Part shown: in pieces, positions 1 through 7,664 of the stretch | How the letters are laid out: every line of letters begins with the position of its first letter | How positions within the stretch are numbered: the stretch's first letter is position 1 | Assembly: GCF_902506105.1 (NCBI RefSeq) | Contig: NZ_LR733303.1 | Span: forward strand, 62,001 to 126,000 | Length of the DNA stretch: 64,000 nt | Direction: 5' to 3' | Source: Aeromicrobium sp. 9AM | GTDB lineage: Bacteria > Actinomycetota > Actinomycetes > Propionibacteriales > Nocardioidaceae | Notes under the pieces: generated by a model | The model's input: only the letters and a program-made list of their open reading frames with translations | What the model was told of the DNA's origin: nothing | The model's database searches: none | Program-made: the position numbers and the translations under genes

Positions 1-55
1 GCAGAGCATCGGTCTCCAAAACCGAAGGTTGGGGGTTCAAGTCCCTCGTGCCCTG
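1..55 (+). tRNA. trpT: tRNA-Trp (CCA), 5' end cut by window
   Basis: The 3' part of a tRNA. The anticodon stem TCGGT/ACCGA (9-13, 21-25) encloses a loop with anticodon CCA at 16-18. The T-arm has GGGGG/CCCTC stems around TTCAAGT, and the acceptor 3' strand is GTGCCCT with discriminator G at 55. No CCA is encoded; the following bases are CGA. The D-arm and acceptor 5' strand lie mostly outside the window. Location just ahead of secE-nusG is the usual actinobacterial arrangement. Confidence 0.93.
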
Positions 56-90
56 CGAGACATGACAACCACGAACGACGAAGGAGTACC

Positions 91-312
91 GTGAGCGACC
101 GTCACGAGCTGGCCGGCACATCCGGCAAACGCACGTCGCCGATCACGTTCTACCGACAGGTGATCGCCGAGCTCCGCAAGGTGGTCTGGCCGACTCGCCC
201 CCAGGTGGTCAACTACTTCTGGGTCGTTCTGGTGTTCGTGCTCTTCATGATGGCCATCGTGGCTGGACTCGACTACGGGTTCGGCAAGGCCGCGTTCTGG
301 ATCTTCGCGTAG
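91..312 (+). CDS. secE: Preprotein translocase subunit SecE
   Basis: 73-residue small subunit of the SecYEG channel in the cytoplasmic membrane. It shows the conserved amphipathic segment [17 protein letters not shown] (20-36) followed by a single hydrophobic helix (about 42-62), the normal single-span actinobacterial form as opposed to the three-span E. coli form. The GTG start follows an AAGGAG ribosome site at 81-86. It lies 35 bp after tRNA-Trp and 16 bp before nusG, and is probably co-transcribed with nusG. Its partner SecY is encoded at 51428-52732. Confidence 0.97.
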   Translation: MSDRHELAGTSGKRTSPITFYRQVIAELRKVVWPTRPQVVNYFWVVLVFVLFMMAIVAGLDYGFGKAAFWIFA

Positions 313-328
313 CAACCAAAGGAATTTT

Positions 329-1210
329 GTGACTCAAGGCATCGACCCGCAGACCAGCTCCGAGACCGACGAGGTCGAAGAGCTCGAGCCGTCGACCCCT
401 GCTGCCGAGGACGTCGACGCGCCTGAAGCAGACGTCGAGACGTCGATCCCTGCATCGGACGACGACGTCGACGACGCGACCGTCGAGGACCCGACCCTGG
501 GTGCCGATGTCGCTGACGAGGCGCTCGAGGACGTCGTGGCCGACGAGGACGCAACCGACGAGGACGCAGCCGACGTACCGGCCGAGGACGAGCCGGTTGC
601 CGACGCGCTCCAGGAGTTCCGCGACCGTCTGCACAACCAGATCGGCGACTGGTACGTCGTCCACACCTACTCCGGCATGGAGAAGCGGGTGAAGTCCAAC
701 CTCGAGAACCGCGTCACGTCGCTCAACGCCGAGGACTTCATCTTCGAGGTCGTCGTGCCGACCGAAGAGGTCGCCGAGATCAAGAACGGTCAGCGCAAGC
801 TCGTCAAGCGCACCGTGCTCCCCGGCTACGTCCTGGTCCGCATGGACCTCACCGACGAGTCGTGGGGCGTCGTCCGCCACACGCCGTCCGTCACCGGGTT
901 CGTGGGCAACTCCCACCAGCCGGTCCCCCTCAGTCTTGCCGAGGTCGAGAGCATGCTCGCCCCGGCAGTGGAGGCAGAAGTCGCAACCGCGACCGACACC
1001 CCCGATCAGCAGCAGGCGAAGGCCTCCAAGGTCGAGTTCACCGACTTCTCCGTCGGCGACTCCGTCATGGTCGTCGATGGCCCGTTCGCCACGCTGCACG
1101 CGACCATCACGGAGATCAACATCGACGCACAGAGGGTCAAGGCCCTCGTGGAGATCTTCGGCCGCGAAACCCCGGTCGAGCTCAGCTTCACCCAGATCCA
1201 GAAGGTCTGA
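329..1210 (+). CDS. nusG: Transcription elongation/antitermination factor NusG
   Basis: NusG binds RNA polymerase through its NGN domain and links it to ribosomes or Rho through its KOW domain. The NGN domain begins at about residue 107 ([15 protein letters not shown]) and the KOW domain fills about 240-293, with VDGPF and [10 protein letters not shown] motifs. At 293 residues it exceeds the roughly 180-residue E. coli protein because of a very acidic Asp/Glu/Ala-rich extension over residues 1-95 and a short Gln/Ala-rich insert before KOW. Acidic extensions are known in actinobacterial NusG. The GTG start sits behind AAAGGA (318-323). Confidence 0.96.
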   Translation: MTQGIDPQTSSETDEVEELEPSTPAAEDVDAPEADVETSIPASDDDVDDATVEDPTLGADVADEALEDVVADEDATDEDAADVPAEDEPVADALQEFRDRLHNQIGDWYVVHTYSGMEKRVKSNLENRVTSLNAEDFIFEVVVPTEEVAEIKNGQRKLVKRTVLPGYVLVRMDLTDESWGVVRHTPSVTGFVGNSHQPVPLSLAEVESMLAPAVEAEVATATDTPDQQQAKASKVEFTDFSVGDSVMVVDGPFATLHATITEINIDAQRVKALVEIFGRETPVELSFTQIQKV

Positions 1211-1261
1211 GCCAACCGGTTCTCATCAGCACCAACCATTCAGTAGTCAAGGACCCGAGAA

Positions 1262-1690
1262 ATGCCTCCCAAGAAGAAAGTCGCAGCCATCGTCAAGGTG
1301 CAGCTGCAGGCCGGTATGGCCAACCCGGCGCCGCCCGTCGGCACCGCGCTCGGCCCCCACGGCGTCAACATCATGGAGTTCTGCAAGGCCTACAACTCGG
1401 CCACAGAAGCCATGCGTGGCAACGTCGTCCCGGTCGAGATCACGATCTACGAGGACCGTACGTTCAGCTTCATCACCAAGACGCCGCCCGCGGCTGAGCT
1501 GATCAAGAAGGCCGCCGGACTGCAGAAGGGCTCGCCCGTTCCGCACAAGGACAAGGTCGGCAAGATCTCCAAGGACCAGATCCGCGAGATCGCCACGACC
1601 AAGATGCCGGACCTCAACGCGACCGACATCGATGCCGCCATGAAGATCGTCGAGGGCACTGCGCGCTCGATGGGCGTCACGACGGACTGA
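1262..1690 (+). CDS. rplK: 50S ribosomal protein L11
   Basis: 142 residues, the usual full length. L11 binds the GTPase-associated centre of 23S rRNA and is needed for the stringent-response signal from stalled ribosomes. The N-terminal Pro-rich segment ([19 protein letters not shown]) is intact; this is the thiostrepton-contact region in the family. The C-terminal rRNA-binding domain with [14 protein letters not shown] follows. It lies 51 bp after nusG and 82 bp before rplA, forming the standard rplK-rplA pair. Confidence 0.97.
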   Translation: MPPKKKVAAIVKVQLQAGMANPAPPVGTALGPHGVNIMEFCKAYNSATEAMRGNVVPVEITIYEDRTFSFITKTPPAAELIKKAAGLQKGSPVPHKDKVGKISKDQIREIATTKMPDLNATDIDAAMKIVEGTARSMGVTTD

Positions 1691-1772
1691 CAACACTCAC
1701 CAAGCAGTAGGTGGCAGGGCCCGCTGGGCCCGTTCAGACCACAACTGGTTCATACAAGAAGGAAGACCAGAG

Positions 1773-2486
1773 ATGGCACAGCACAGCAAGGCGTACCGCC
1801 AGGTCGCCGAAAAGATCGACAAGGACAACCTCTACACACCTCTCCAGGCCACGACGCTGGCCAAGGAGTCGGGGAGCAAGAAGTACGACTCGACGGTGGA
1901 TGTCTCCATCCGTCTGGGCGTCGATCCCCGCAAGGCCGACCAGATGGTGCGCGGCACCGTCAACCTCCCCCACGGCACGGGCAAGACCGCACGGGTCCTG
2001 GTCTTCGCCACCGGCGCCAACGCCGATGCCGCACGTGAGGCCGGAGCCGACTTCGTCGGTGCCGACGAGCTGGTCGACAAGGTCAACGAGGGCTGGCTCG
2101 ACTTCGACGCCGTCGTCGCGACACCGGACATGATGGGCAAGGTCGGTCGCCTCGGCCGCGTCCTCGGTCCCCGCAACCTGATGCCGAACCCCAAGACGGG
2201 CACCGTGACGCCGGACGTCACCAAGGCCGTCAACGACATCAAGGGCGGCAAGATCGAGTTCCGTGTCGATCGCCACGCCAACCTGCACTTCGTGATCGGC
2301 AAGGCATCGTTCTCCGCCGAGCAGCTCGCCGAGAACTACGGCGCCGCGCTCGACGAGGTGCTGCGTCTCAAGCCCGCGAGCTCCAAGGGCCGCTACGTCA
2401 AGAAGGTCACGGTCTCCACGACCAACGGTCCTGGCGTCCCGGTCGACCCGAGCCGCACCAAGGCATACGCGACTGACGAGGCCTGA
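1773..2486 (+). CDS. rplA: 50S ribosomal protein L1
   Basis: 237 residues, full length. L1 forms the mobile L1 stalk of the large subunit and in many bacteria represses its own mRNA. Recognisable blocks are the N-terminal [10 protein letters not shown], the internal [20 protein letters not shown], and a C-terminal [16 protein letters not shown]. The ATG follows GAAGGAAGACC. A small GGGCCC-GCT-GGGCCC hairpin (1717-1731) lies in the 82-bp gap after rplK; whether it is an L1 target is not shown by the sequence. Confidence 0.97.
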   Translation: MAQHSKAYRQVAEKIDKDNLYTPLQATTLAKESGSKKYDSTVDVSIRLGVDPRKADQMVRGTVNLPHGTGKTARVLVFATGANADAAREAGADFVGADELVDKVNEGWLDFDAVVATPDMMGKVGRLGRVLGPRNLMPNPKTGTVTPDVTKAVNDIKGGKIEFRVDRHANLHFVIGKASFSAEQLAENYGAALDEVLRLKPASSKGRYVKKVTVSTTNGPGVPVDPSRTKAYATDEA

Positions 2487-2509
2487 GCCTCCAGCGCCGC
2501 AACCGGCCC

Positions 2510-2529
2510 TATGCTGACGTGAACACGTC
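2510..2529 (+). promoter_or_regulatory. Candidate -10 with overlapping palindrome before lipoprotein gene
   Basis: TATGCT at 2510-2515 fits an actinobacterial -10. It is followed at once by a perfect inverted repeat, GACGTG-AA-CACGTC, at 2516-2529, sitting where the transcription start would be. No convincing -35 is visible. The same TATGCT hexamer precedes the paralogous gene at 3364. This is an operator-like site by inference only. Confidence 0.4.
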
Positions 2530-2567
2530 GGCATGGGGCCGGTGTCGTTTTCTCGGGGGCAGGCGTC

Positions 2568-3317
2568 GTGTTCAAGCAGGTCGTGGTGGTGGCAGGGCTG
2601 TTGCTCGTCGCCGGATGTGGTGGCAGCGGGGATGACTCCGAGTCACGGTCGCGCTTCACCAAGGACAACTTCTCGCAGAAGATGACCGCGGCACTGCTGG
2701 CCGAAGGCACGATGCACGTCGAGATGCAGGTCGACGCAGGGTCGCAGCAGATCACGATGTCCGGCGATCAGGTCATGGGCCGCAGCATCGACGACTCTGC
2801 GATGTCGATGACCTACTCCGAGTCGGGCGAGGACGGGTTCGAGATGCGGCTCGTCGACGGCATCTTCTACGCAAATTTCGGAGAGTCGTCAGAGGGCAAG
2901 TTCGTCCGGGTGGATCCGAAGGATCCTGCCAGTCCCATCGGCGAGACTCTTGCTCCTATGGCAGATGAGCTCGACCTCACCAGGTCGATCCGTGAGTTCG
3001 CCGATGCGATCACGGAGGTCGAGCAGCAGGGCGATGGTCAGCGCATCGATGGGGTGGGCACCACGCCGTACAAGGTGACTTTGGACGTGGACCGGGCGAT
3101 CGAGTCCGGCGCCCTGGAGAAGGACACCCAGCTCCGGCCCGGAGCCAGTGTCGTCTACACGTTCTACATCGACGCGGACGACCGCGTCCGCCGGATGGAG
3201 TCCTCAGTCGACTCCGCACACGTACGGATGGACGTCACCAACCTGGGCGATCCGGTCGAGATCGACGCGCCTCCTGCGTCGCAGGTCATCGACGAGAGCG
3301 CGTTCACCGGCGGCTGA
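2568..3317 (+). CDS. LppX/LprG-like lipoprotein (first of tandem pair)
   Basis: 249 residues. A lipoprotein signal peptide ends in LVAGC with the lipidated Cys at 17, followed by a Gly/Ser/Asp linker. The body (about 30-245) matches in outline the LppX/LprAFG fold family: alternating strands with EMRLVDGIFYANFG, KFVRVDPKDPASPI, and a C-terminal YTFYIDADDRVRRMES. Family members in mycobacteria carry lipids or lipoglycans through the envelope; that role is inferred here. The GTG start is preceded by a G-rich GGGGGCAGG site. It is a paralogue of the next gene and sits between rplA and rplJ. Confidence 0.75.
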   Translation: MFKQVVVVAGLLLVAGCGGSGDDSESRSRFTKDNFSQKMTAALLAEGTMHVEMQVDAGSQQITMSGDQVMGRSIDDSAMSMTYSESGEDGFEMRLVDGIFYANFGESSEGKFVRVDPKDPASPIGETLAPMADELDLTRSIREFADAITEVEQQGDGQRIDGVGTTPYKVTLDVDRAIESGALEKDTQLRPGASVVYTFYIDADDRVRRMESSVDSAHVRMDVTNLGDPVEIDAPPASQVIDESAFTGG

Positions 3318-3329
3318 CGGTTCTCGACT

Positions 3330-3357
3330 TTCGGACATCCTGTGTCCTATCTATGCT
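3330..3357 (+). promoter_or_regulatory. Promoter of second lipoprotein, probably leaderless
   Basis: TTCGGA (3330-3335), a 16-bp spacer and TATGCT (3352-3357). The ATG follows only 6 bases after the -10 and no Shine-Dalgarno sequence is present. This is the geometry of actinobacterial leaderless transcripts, where the first transcribed base is the first base of the start codon. Confidence 0.55.
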
Positions 3358-3363
3358 CGTGCC

Positions 3364-4179
3364 ATGACGATCTCCAGGAAGCTCACCTCATTCGTGGCCG
3401 TCGCGGTGGTCGCCGGCCTGTCACTCTCGGCATGCGGCGACAAGGACGACTCCGCTGCTGACAAGAAGACCGGGTCCAGCGGCGGCGGCAAGTCGGTGAC
3501 GCTGACCCAGGCCAACTTCTCCGACGTCCTCACCGACTCGCAGGCCAAGGCGAAGTCCAGCCACGTCGACATGTCGATCGGGGTGGGTGGCCAGACCGTC
3601 AAGGCCCAGGGCGACGTCAAGGTCGGCTCGTCGATCAAGGACGTGTCGATGGCCATGACGATGACGATGGACTCCAGGGAGATGGAGATGCGCCTGGTCG
3701 ACCAGACGTTCTACATGAACATGGGACAGATCACCGACGACAAGTTCGTCAAAATCGACCTGACCGACGAGAGCAACCCGATCGCCAAGCAGTACAGCCG
3801 CATCATGGACCAGATGGATCCGGCCAGCCAGCTCCGGCAGTTCAAGGCGGCGGTGAAGTCATTCGAGAAGAAGGGCGAGCCGCAGACGATCGACGGGGTC
3901 AAGGCGCAGCCGTACGTCGTGACGGTCGACACCAGCAAGCTCGACGCGATCAAGGACCTCCCGGCTGCCTCGCGCAGCCAGGTGCCGAAGACGATCGTCT
4001 ACACGATGTACGTGGGCTCGGACGACCTGCTGCGACGCATGGAGTTCGAGCTGGCGGGCGCGAAGACGACCATGGACTACTCCAAGTGGGGTGAGCCGGT
4101 CGACGTCCAGGCGCCCTCTCCGGACGAGATCTCGGACAAGGACATCAGCGAGCTGAGCGGAGCCCCCGCCGCGGCGTGA
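3364..4179 (+). CDS. LppX/LprG-like lipoprotein (second of tandem pair)
   Basis: 271 residues from the ATG at 3364. I reject a longer open frame starting upstream because it would overlap the previous gene and lacks a signal peptide. The signal peptide ends LSLSAC (Cys24). The body parallels the preceding protein: MSMGS-type strand region, EMRLVDQTFYMNMG, KFVKIDLTDESNPIAKQ, and YTMYVGSDDLLRRMEFEL near the C-terminus. It is probably an envelope lipid-binding lipoprotein of the LppX/LprAFG type. The two copies differ enough to suggest an old duplication. Confidence 0.78.
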   Translation: MTISRKLTSFVAVAVVAGLSLSACGDKDDSAADKKTGSSGGGKSVTLTQANFSDVLTDSQAKAKSSHVDMSIGVGGQTVKAQGDVKVGSSIKDVSMAMTMTMDSREMEMRLVDQTFYMNMGQITDDKFVKIDLTDESNPIAKQYSRIMDQMDPASQLRQFKAAVKSFEKKGEPQTIDGVKAQPYVVTVDTSKLDAIKDLPAASRSQVPKTIVYTMYVGSDDLLRRMEFELAGAKTTMDYSKWGEPVDVQAPSPDEISDKDISELSGAPAAA

Positions 4180-4191
4180 TTGCGGACCGGT

Positions 4192-4223
4192 GAGGTGACC
4201 TTCCCGCCTTGGGAGGTCACCTC
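4192..4223 (+). terminator. Strong stem-loop after lipoprotein gene
   Basis: GAGGTGACCTTCCC pairs with GGGAGGTCACCTC around a short GCCTT loop, a 13-14 bp stem starting 13 bases after the stop codon. There is no T-tract, so it would be a weak or atypical intrinsic terminator, or an mRNA 3'-end protector. Confidence 0.5.
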
Positions 4224-4323
4224 GCCACGCCTCGCTGCTGGCGGCTTCGCCGCGAACGCTCACGGTCGCTTCGCTCCCTGGCGCGCCTCAACGCTCCTCG
4301 CTGCGCTCGTCGGTCTCGGCGAT

Positions 4324-4352
4324 TTGGTCGGGGGTCGGCCGTGCCCTATTCT
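4324..4352 (+). promoter_or_regulatory. Promoter of rplJ-rplL
   Basis: TTGGTC (4324-4329), a 17-bp spacer and TATTCT (4347-4352) make a good housekeeping-type promoter. Transcription would begin near 4359, just at the start of the L10-type leader. The 100 bases upstream (4224-4323) are low-complexity GC-rich sequence full of GCTTCGC/GCGCTCG-like words with no gene. Confidence 0.6.
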
Positions 4353-4354
4353 GG

Positions 4355-4480
4355 ACATACCGAAGACCGCTGGTCGGTGACTCCCAGGAGTCGCACGAAG
4401 CGCCCGGAAGGGCGGCCCGCGCAGGTTGCGAATGTTGGTCCTTTCAACGTCCCGTGCCTTGCGCCGGGACGTTTTTTCGT
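4355..4480 (+). promoter_or_regulatory. Ribosomal protein L10 leader
   Basis: The 5' leader of rplJ begins ACATACCGAAGACCGCTGGT and later has CCCGCGCAGGTTGCG. These resemble the conserved halves of the L10(L12)4-binding leader used for autogenous control of rplJL (CCGaAGAC-type box and a downstream GCAGG box). It is followed by a terminator-like hairpin. Identification is from motif memory, not a covariance search. By family knowledge, excess L10-L12 complex binds this leader and lowers expression of both genes. Confidence 0.7.
4446..4477 (+). terminator. Attenuator/terminator hairpin before rplJ
   Basis: AACGTCCCG (4446-4454) pairs with CGGGACGTT (4464-4472), followed by a T run to 4477. 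It is a textbook intrinsic terminator lying between the rplJ promoter and the rplJ start, so it most likely acts as an attenuator within the L10 leader. Confidence 0.7.
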
Positions 4481-4545
4481 GTCGGGCCCGTGTACGCACA
4501 TGGGGTCGCAGTCGTCGGATGGACCCATGTGCTGGAAGGAGACCC

Positions 4546-5211
4546 ATGGCAAACCCGGACAAGACAGCCGCCGTTGCCGAGCTCGCAGAAAGCTTCCGCG
4601 AGTCGAATGGCGCTGTTCTCACCGAGTACCGCGGTCTCACCGTGAAGCAGCTGCAGGAACTGCGGCGCACTCTCGGTGCGAACGTGAGCTATGCCGTCGC
4701 CAAGAACACGCTGACCAAGATCGCCGCCAAGGACGCAGGAGTGGAGATCGACACCGATCTGCTCACCGGTCCGACCGCCATCGCCTTCATCAAGGGCGAT
4801 GCTGTCGAGGCGGCCAAGGGTCTGCGTGACTTCGCGAAGGCCAACACGCCGCTCATCATCAAGGGAGGCTTCCTCGACGGGAAGATCCTCACTGCTGAAG
4901 AGATCAACAAGCTGGCCGACCTCGAGTCGCGCGAGGTCCTCCTCGCCAAGCTCGCAGGTGGCATGAAGGCCAGCCTGACGAACGCCGCGTCGCTGTTCAA
5001 CGCCCCGCTGTCGCAGGCCGCCCGAGTTCTGGGTGCCCTGCAGGCGAAGGCCGAGAGCGACCCGTCGGTTCTGGCAGCGGGCCCCGCGCCTGCTGCCCCG
5101 GTCGAGGAGGCCCCCGCGGCCGAGTCGGCTGAAGCAGAAACCCCGGCCGAGGCACCCGCCGACGCCGCCCCTGTCGAAGCGTCTGCCGACGCCGAGACGA
5201 CCGAGGGCTGA
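4546..5211 (+). CDS. rplJ: 50S ribosomal protein L10
   Basis: 221 residues from the ATG at 4546, which has GGAAGGA at 4533-4539; an upstream in-frame extension would overlap the leader and is rejected. L10 anchors the L7/L12 dimers on the ribosomal stalk. The N-terminal globular domain shows [22 protein letters not shown] and [12 protein letters not shown], followed by the helix that binds L7/L12. From about residue 178 it carries an Ala/Pro/Glu-rich tail absent from the 165-residue E. coli protein. It is followed by rplL after 55 bp. Confidence 0.96.
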   Translation: MANPDKTAAVAELAESFRESNGAVLTEYRGLTVKQLQELRRTLGANVSYAVAKNTLTKIAAKDAGVEIDTDLLTGPTAIAFIKGDAVEAAKGLRDFAKANTPLIIKGGFLDGKILTAEEINKLADLESREVLLAKLAGGMKASLTNAASLFNAPLSQAARVLGALQAKAESDPSVLAAGPAPAAPVEEAPAAESAEAETPAEAPADAAPVEASADAETTEG

Positions 5212-5266
5212 AAGCCCGATTCACATCGGGACCCCCTCGGGGTCTCAATAACGGAAGGACGCCCCC

Positions 5267-5659
5267 ATGGCGAAGCTCAGCACCGGCGATCTGCTGGATG
5301 CATTCAAGGAAATGACCCTCATCGAGCTCTCCGAGTTCGTGAAGGAGTTCGAGGACACGTTCGACGTCACCGCGGCCGCCCCGGTTGCCGCTGCTGCCGC
5401 TCCTGCTGCCGGTGGCGCTGCTGCCGGTGGCGAGGCTGCTGCTGACCAGGACGAGTTCGACGTCATCCTCGAGGGTGCCGGCGAGAAGAAGATCCAGGTC
5501 ATCAAGGAAGTCCGTACGATCACGGGCCTCGGTCTCAAGGAGGCCAAGGACCTCGTCGAGGGCGCCCCGAAGCCTGTTCTCGAGAAGGCCAACAAGGAAG
5601 CTGCCGACAAGGCCAAGGAGGCCCTCGAGGCCGCCGGCGCCTCGGTCACCGTCAAGTGA
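5267..5659 (+). CDS. rplL: 50S ribosomal protein L7/L12
   Basis: 130 residues. The N-terminal dimerisation domain ([20 protein letters not shown]) is joined by an Ala/Gly-rich hinge (about 38-65) to the C-terminal factor-binding domain ([38 protein letters not shown]). It recruits EF-G, EF-Tu and other GTPases to the ribosome as multiple copies bound to L10. It ends the rplJ-rplL unit, with an intrinsic terminator 22 bases after the stop. Confidence 0.97.
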   Translation: MAKLSTGDLLDAFKEMTLIELSEFVKEFEDTFDVTAAAPVAAAAAPAAGGAAAGGEAAADQDEFDVILEGAGEKKIQVIKEVRTITGLGLKEAKDLVEGAPKPVLEKANKEAADKAKEALEAAGASVTVK

Positions 5660-5681
5660 CTCGTCGCTGAATCCATTCAAG

Positions 5682-5710
5682 AGCGCCCCTCCTTCGGGAG
5701 GGGCGCTTTT
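5682..5710 (+). terminator. Intrinsic terminator after rplL
   Basis: AGCGCCCCTCC pairs perfectly with GGAGGGGCGCT around a TTCG tetraloop and runs into TTTT (5707-5710). It separates rplJL from the mce operon. Confidence 0.9.
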
Positions 5711-5737
5711 GTCTGCCCGGGGTGACGTGGCTCACGA

Positions 5738-5766
5738 TTGTCACACGGAGTTACATGAGGTATGTT
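5738..5766 (+). promoter_or_regulatory. Promoter of the mkl-mce operon
   Basis: TTGTCA (5738-5743), a 17-bp spacer and TATGTT (5761-5766) give a near-consensus promoter with start near 5773. A second possible -10, TAGGAT, lies at 5870-5875. In the roughly 160-base leader a 9-base direct repeat CCTCGGTTG occurs at 5777-5785 and 5821-5829, and a GCCGGC-ATTC-GCCGGC hairpin at 5887-5902. Both repeats are candidate control sites without further support. Confidence 0.55.
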
Positions 5767-5931
5767 TCACCGGATCCCTCGGTTGTTACCGGCGAGTCAC
5801 GAAGCGTCGCGAGAGCGTAACCTCGGTTGCCATATCTCGTTACTCTCTGTGTCCGCAGTCACACCGACCTAGGATGAGGTAGTTCGGCCGGCATTCGCCG
5901 GCAGACCACGGCAAGCAAGGAGGGGCCGACC

Positions 5932-6891
5932 GTGGGCGTTGAAGTCGTCGTCGAGGGGCTGACCAAGAAGTTCGGGAGCTCACTCATCTGGAAGGACGTC
6001 TCGCTGACCCTTCCGGCAGGTGAGATCTCCGTGATGCTCGGCCCGTCCGGCACCGGCAAGTCGGTGTTCCTCAAGACCCTGATCGGACTCCTCAAGCCCA
6101 ACGAGGGGCACGTCTACATCGAGGGCACGGACATCGCCAACTGCTCCGAGAAGGACCTCTACGAGATCCGCAAGCTGTTCGGCGTCCTGTTCCAGGACGG
6201 TGCGATGTTCGGGTCGATGGACCTGTACGACAACGTCGCGTTCCCCCTTCGCGAGCACACCAAGAAGTCAGAATCCGAGATCCGTCAGATCGTGATGGAC
6301 AAGATGGAGCTGACCGGTCTGGTCGGTGCCGAGAACAAGCTGCCCGGTGAGATCTCCGGCGGCATGCGCAAGCGCGCCGGACTGGCCCGCGCCCTCGTGC
6401 TCGATCCCGAGATCCTGCTGATCGACGAGCCCGACTCGGGCCTCGACCCGGTCCGTACGTCCTACATCAACCAGCTCTTCATCGACCTCAACGCGCAGAT
6501 CGACGCCACCTTCCTGATCGTGACGCACGACGTCAACACCGCCCGTACGGTGCCGGACAACATCGGCCTGCTCTACCACAAGCACCTGGCGATGTTCGGT
6601 CCGCGCGAGATGCTGCTGACGTCGTCCGAGCCCGTCGTGGCGCAGTTCCTCAACGCCCAGACTGTCGGCCCGATCGGCATGTCCGAGGAGAAGGACGCCG
6701 ACGAGCTCGCCGCGGAGCAGGGCATCGAGATGCCCCCGCTGCCGCCCGTACCGCTGCAGCTCGAGCCGTCCGACGGACGGCCCCGCCGTGCCCAGCGCGA
6801 GGCGGGCGCCTGGTGCCGCGACAACGGCGTCACCGCCCCTGCCGGTTCTTTCGGAGAGAAGATGCCGCTGGCTGCCGGCGGTGTTGCGTGA
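5932..6891 (+). CDS. mkl: Mce transport ATPase (MceG/Mkl-like ABC ATPase)
   Basis: 319-residue ABC ATPase that energises Mce lipid import, equivalent to MlaF or mycobacterial MceG. Visible: Walker A GPSGTGKS (37-44), Q-loop Gln88, signature ISGGMRKRAGLARAL (141-155), Walker B ILLIDEP (161-167) and switch His199 in VTHD. A C-terminal extension of about 60 residues (250-319) is typical of actinobacterial members. GTG start behind AAGGAGG (5917-5923). It is the first gene of the mce operon and overlaps the permease gene by GTGA. Confidence 0.93.
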   Translation: MGVEVVVEGLTKKFGSSLIWKDVSLTLPAGEISVMLGPSGTGKSVFLKTLIGLLKPNEGHVYIEGTDIANCSEKDLYEIRKLFGVLFQDGAMFGSMDLYDNVAFPLREHTKKSESEIRQIVMDKMELTGLVGAENKLPGEISGGMRKRAGLARALVLDPEILLIDEPDSGLDPVRTSYINQLFIDLNAQIDATFLIVTHDVNTARTVPDNIGLLYHKHLAMFGPREMLLTSSEPVVAQFLNAQTVGPIGMSEEKDADELAAEQGIEMPPLPPVPLQLEPSDGRPRRAQREAGAWCRDNGVTAPAGSFGEKMPLAAGGVA

Positions 6892-7664
6892 CAACAGCCG
6901 TTGTGGCCGGGCCCGCGAGGGTTGCCGGCAATCTGTTCGCCTTCATGCTGGATGTGCTGGTGGCGCTGTTCCGCCGTCCGTTCCAGCTCAAGGAGTTCCT
7001 GCTCCAGGCCTGGTTCATCGTCAAGGTGACGATCGTCCCGACCGCGTTCGTGTCGATCCCGTTCGGCGCGGTCATCGCCCTGCAGGTCGGCGGCCTGATC
7101 AAGCAGTTCGGCGCGCAGTCGTTCACCGGCTCTGCCGCGGTCCTCGCCGTCGTCCGTGAGGCCGGCCCGATCGCCTGCGCCCTCCTGATCGCGGGTGCCG
7201 CCGGTTCGGCGATCGCCGCTGACTTCGGCGCGCGCCGCATCCGTGAGGAGCTCGACGCCATGATGGTGCTCGGGATCGACCCGATCCAGCGGCTCGTCGT
7301 GCCTCGCGTCCTGGCCTGCATGCTGGTCGCGGTCTTCCTCAACGGCCTGGTGACGGTCGTCGGCGTGGCTGGTGGCTACGTCTTCAACGTCATCCTGCAG
7401 GACGGCACCCCGGGCGCCTATCTCGCGTCGTTCACGGCACTGGCGCAGCTGCCAGACATGTATCAAGGCATGGTCAAGGCCCTCATCTTCGGCTTCCTCG
7501 CCGCGATCGTCGCGTCCTACAAGGGCATGAACGCCAAGGGCGGCCCCAAGGGCGTCGGTGACGCGGTCAACGAGGCCGTGGTCATCACGTTCACCTTGCT
7601 CTTCATCGTCAACTTCTTCATCTCGGCCATCTACATCCAGCTCGTGCCGCCCAAGGGGATGTGA
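6888..7664 (+). CDS. yrbEA: MlaE/YrbE-family permease A
   Basis: 258 residues from the GTG at 6888, chosen because it overlaps the mkl stop (GTGA), the coupling used throughout this operon; a start 25 codons earlier is open but unlikely. It is a polytopic inner-membrane protein of the MlaE family with about five hydrophobic segments and the family block around AIVREAGPIACALLIAG and EELDAMMVLGIDP. Together with YrbEB it should form the transmembrane core on which the Mkl ATPase acts. Confidence 0.9.
   Translation: MTTAVVAGPARVAGNLFAFMLDVLVALFRRPFQLKEFLLQAWFIVKVTIVPTAFVSIPFGAVIALQVGGLIKQFGAQSFTGSAAVLAVVREAGPIACALLIAGAAGSAIAADFGARRIREELDAMMVLGIDPIQRLVVPRVLACMLVAVFLNGLVTVVGVAGGYVFNVILQDGTPGAYLASFTALAQLPDMYQGMVKALIFGFLAAIVASYKGMNAKGGPKGVGDAVNEAVVITFTLLFIVNFFISAIYIQLVPPKGM

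Noticed and set aside
5660-5931. A small gene in the rplL-mkl gap
   Set aside because: Open frames there lack start sites with ribosome signals and cross the terminator and promoter.
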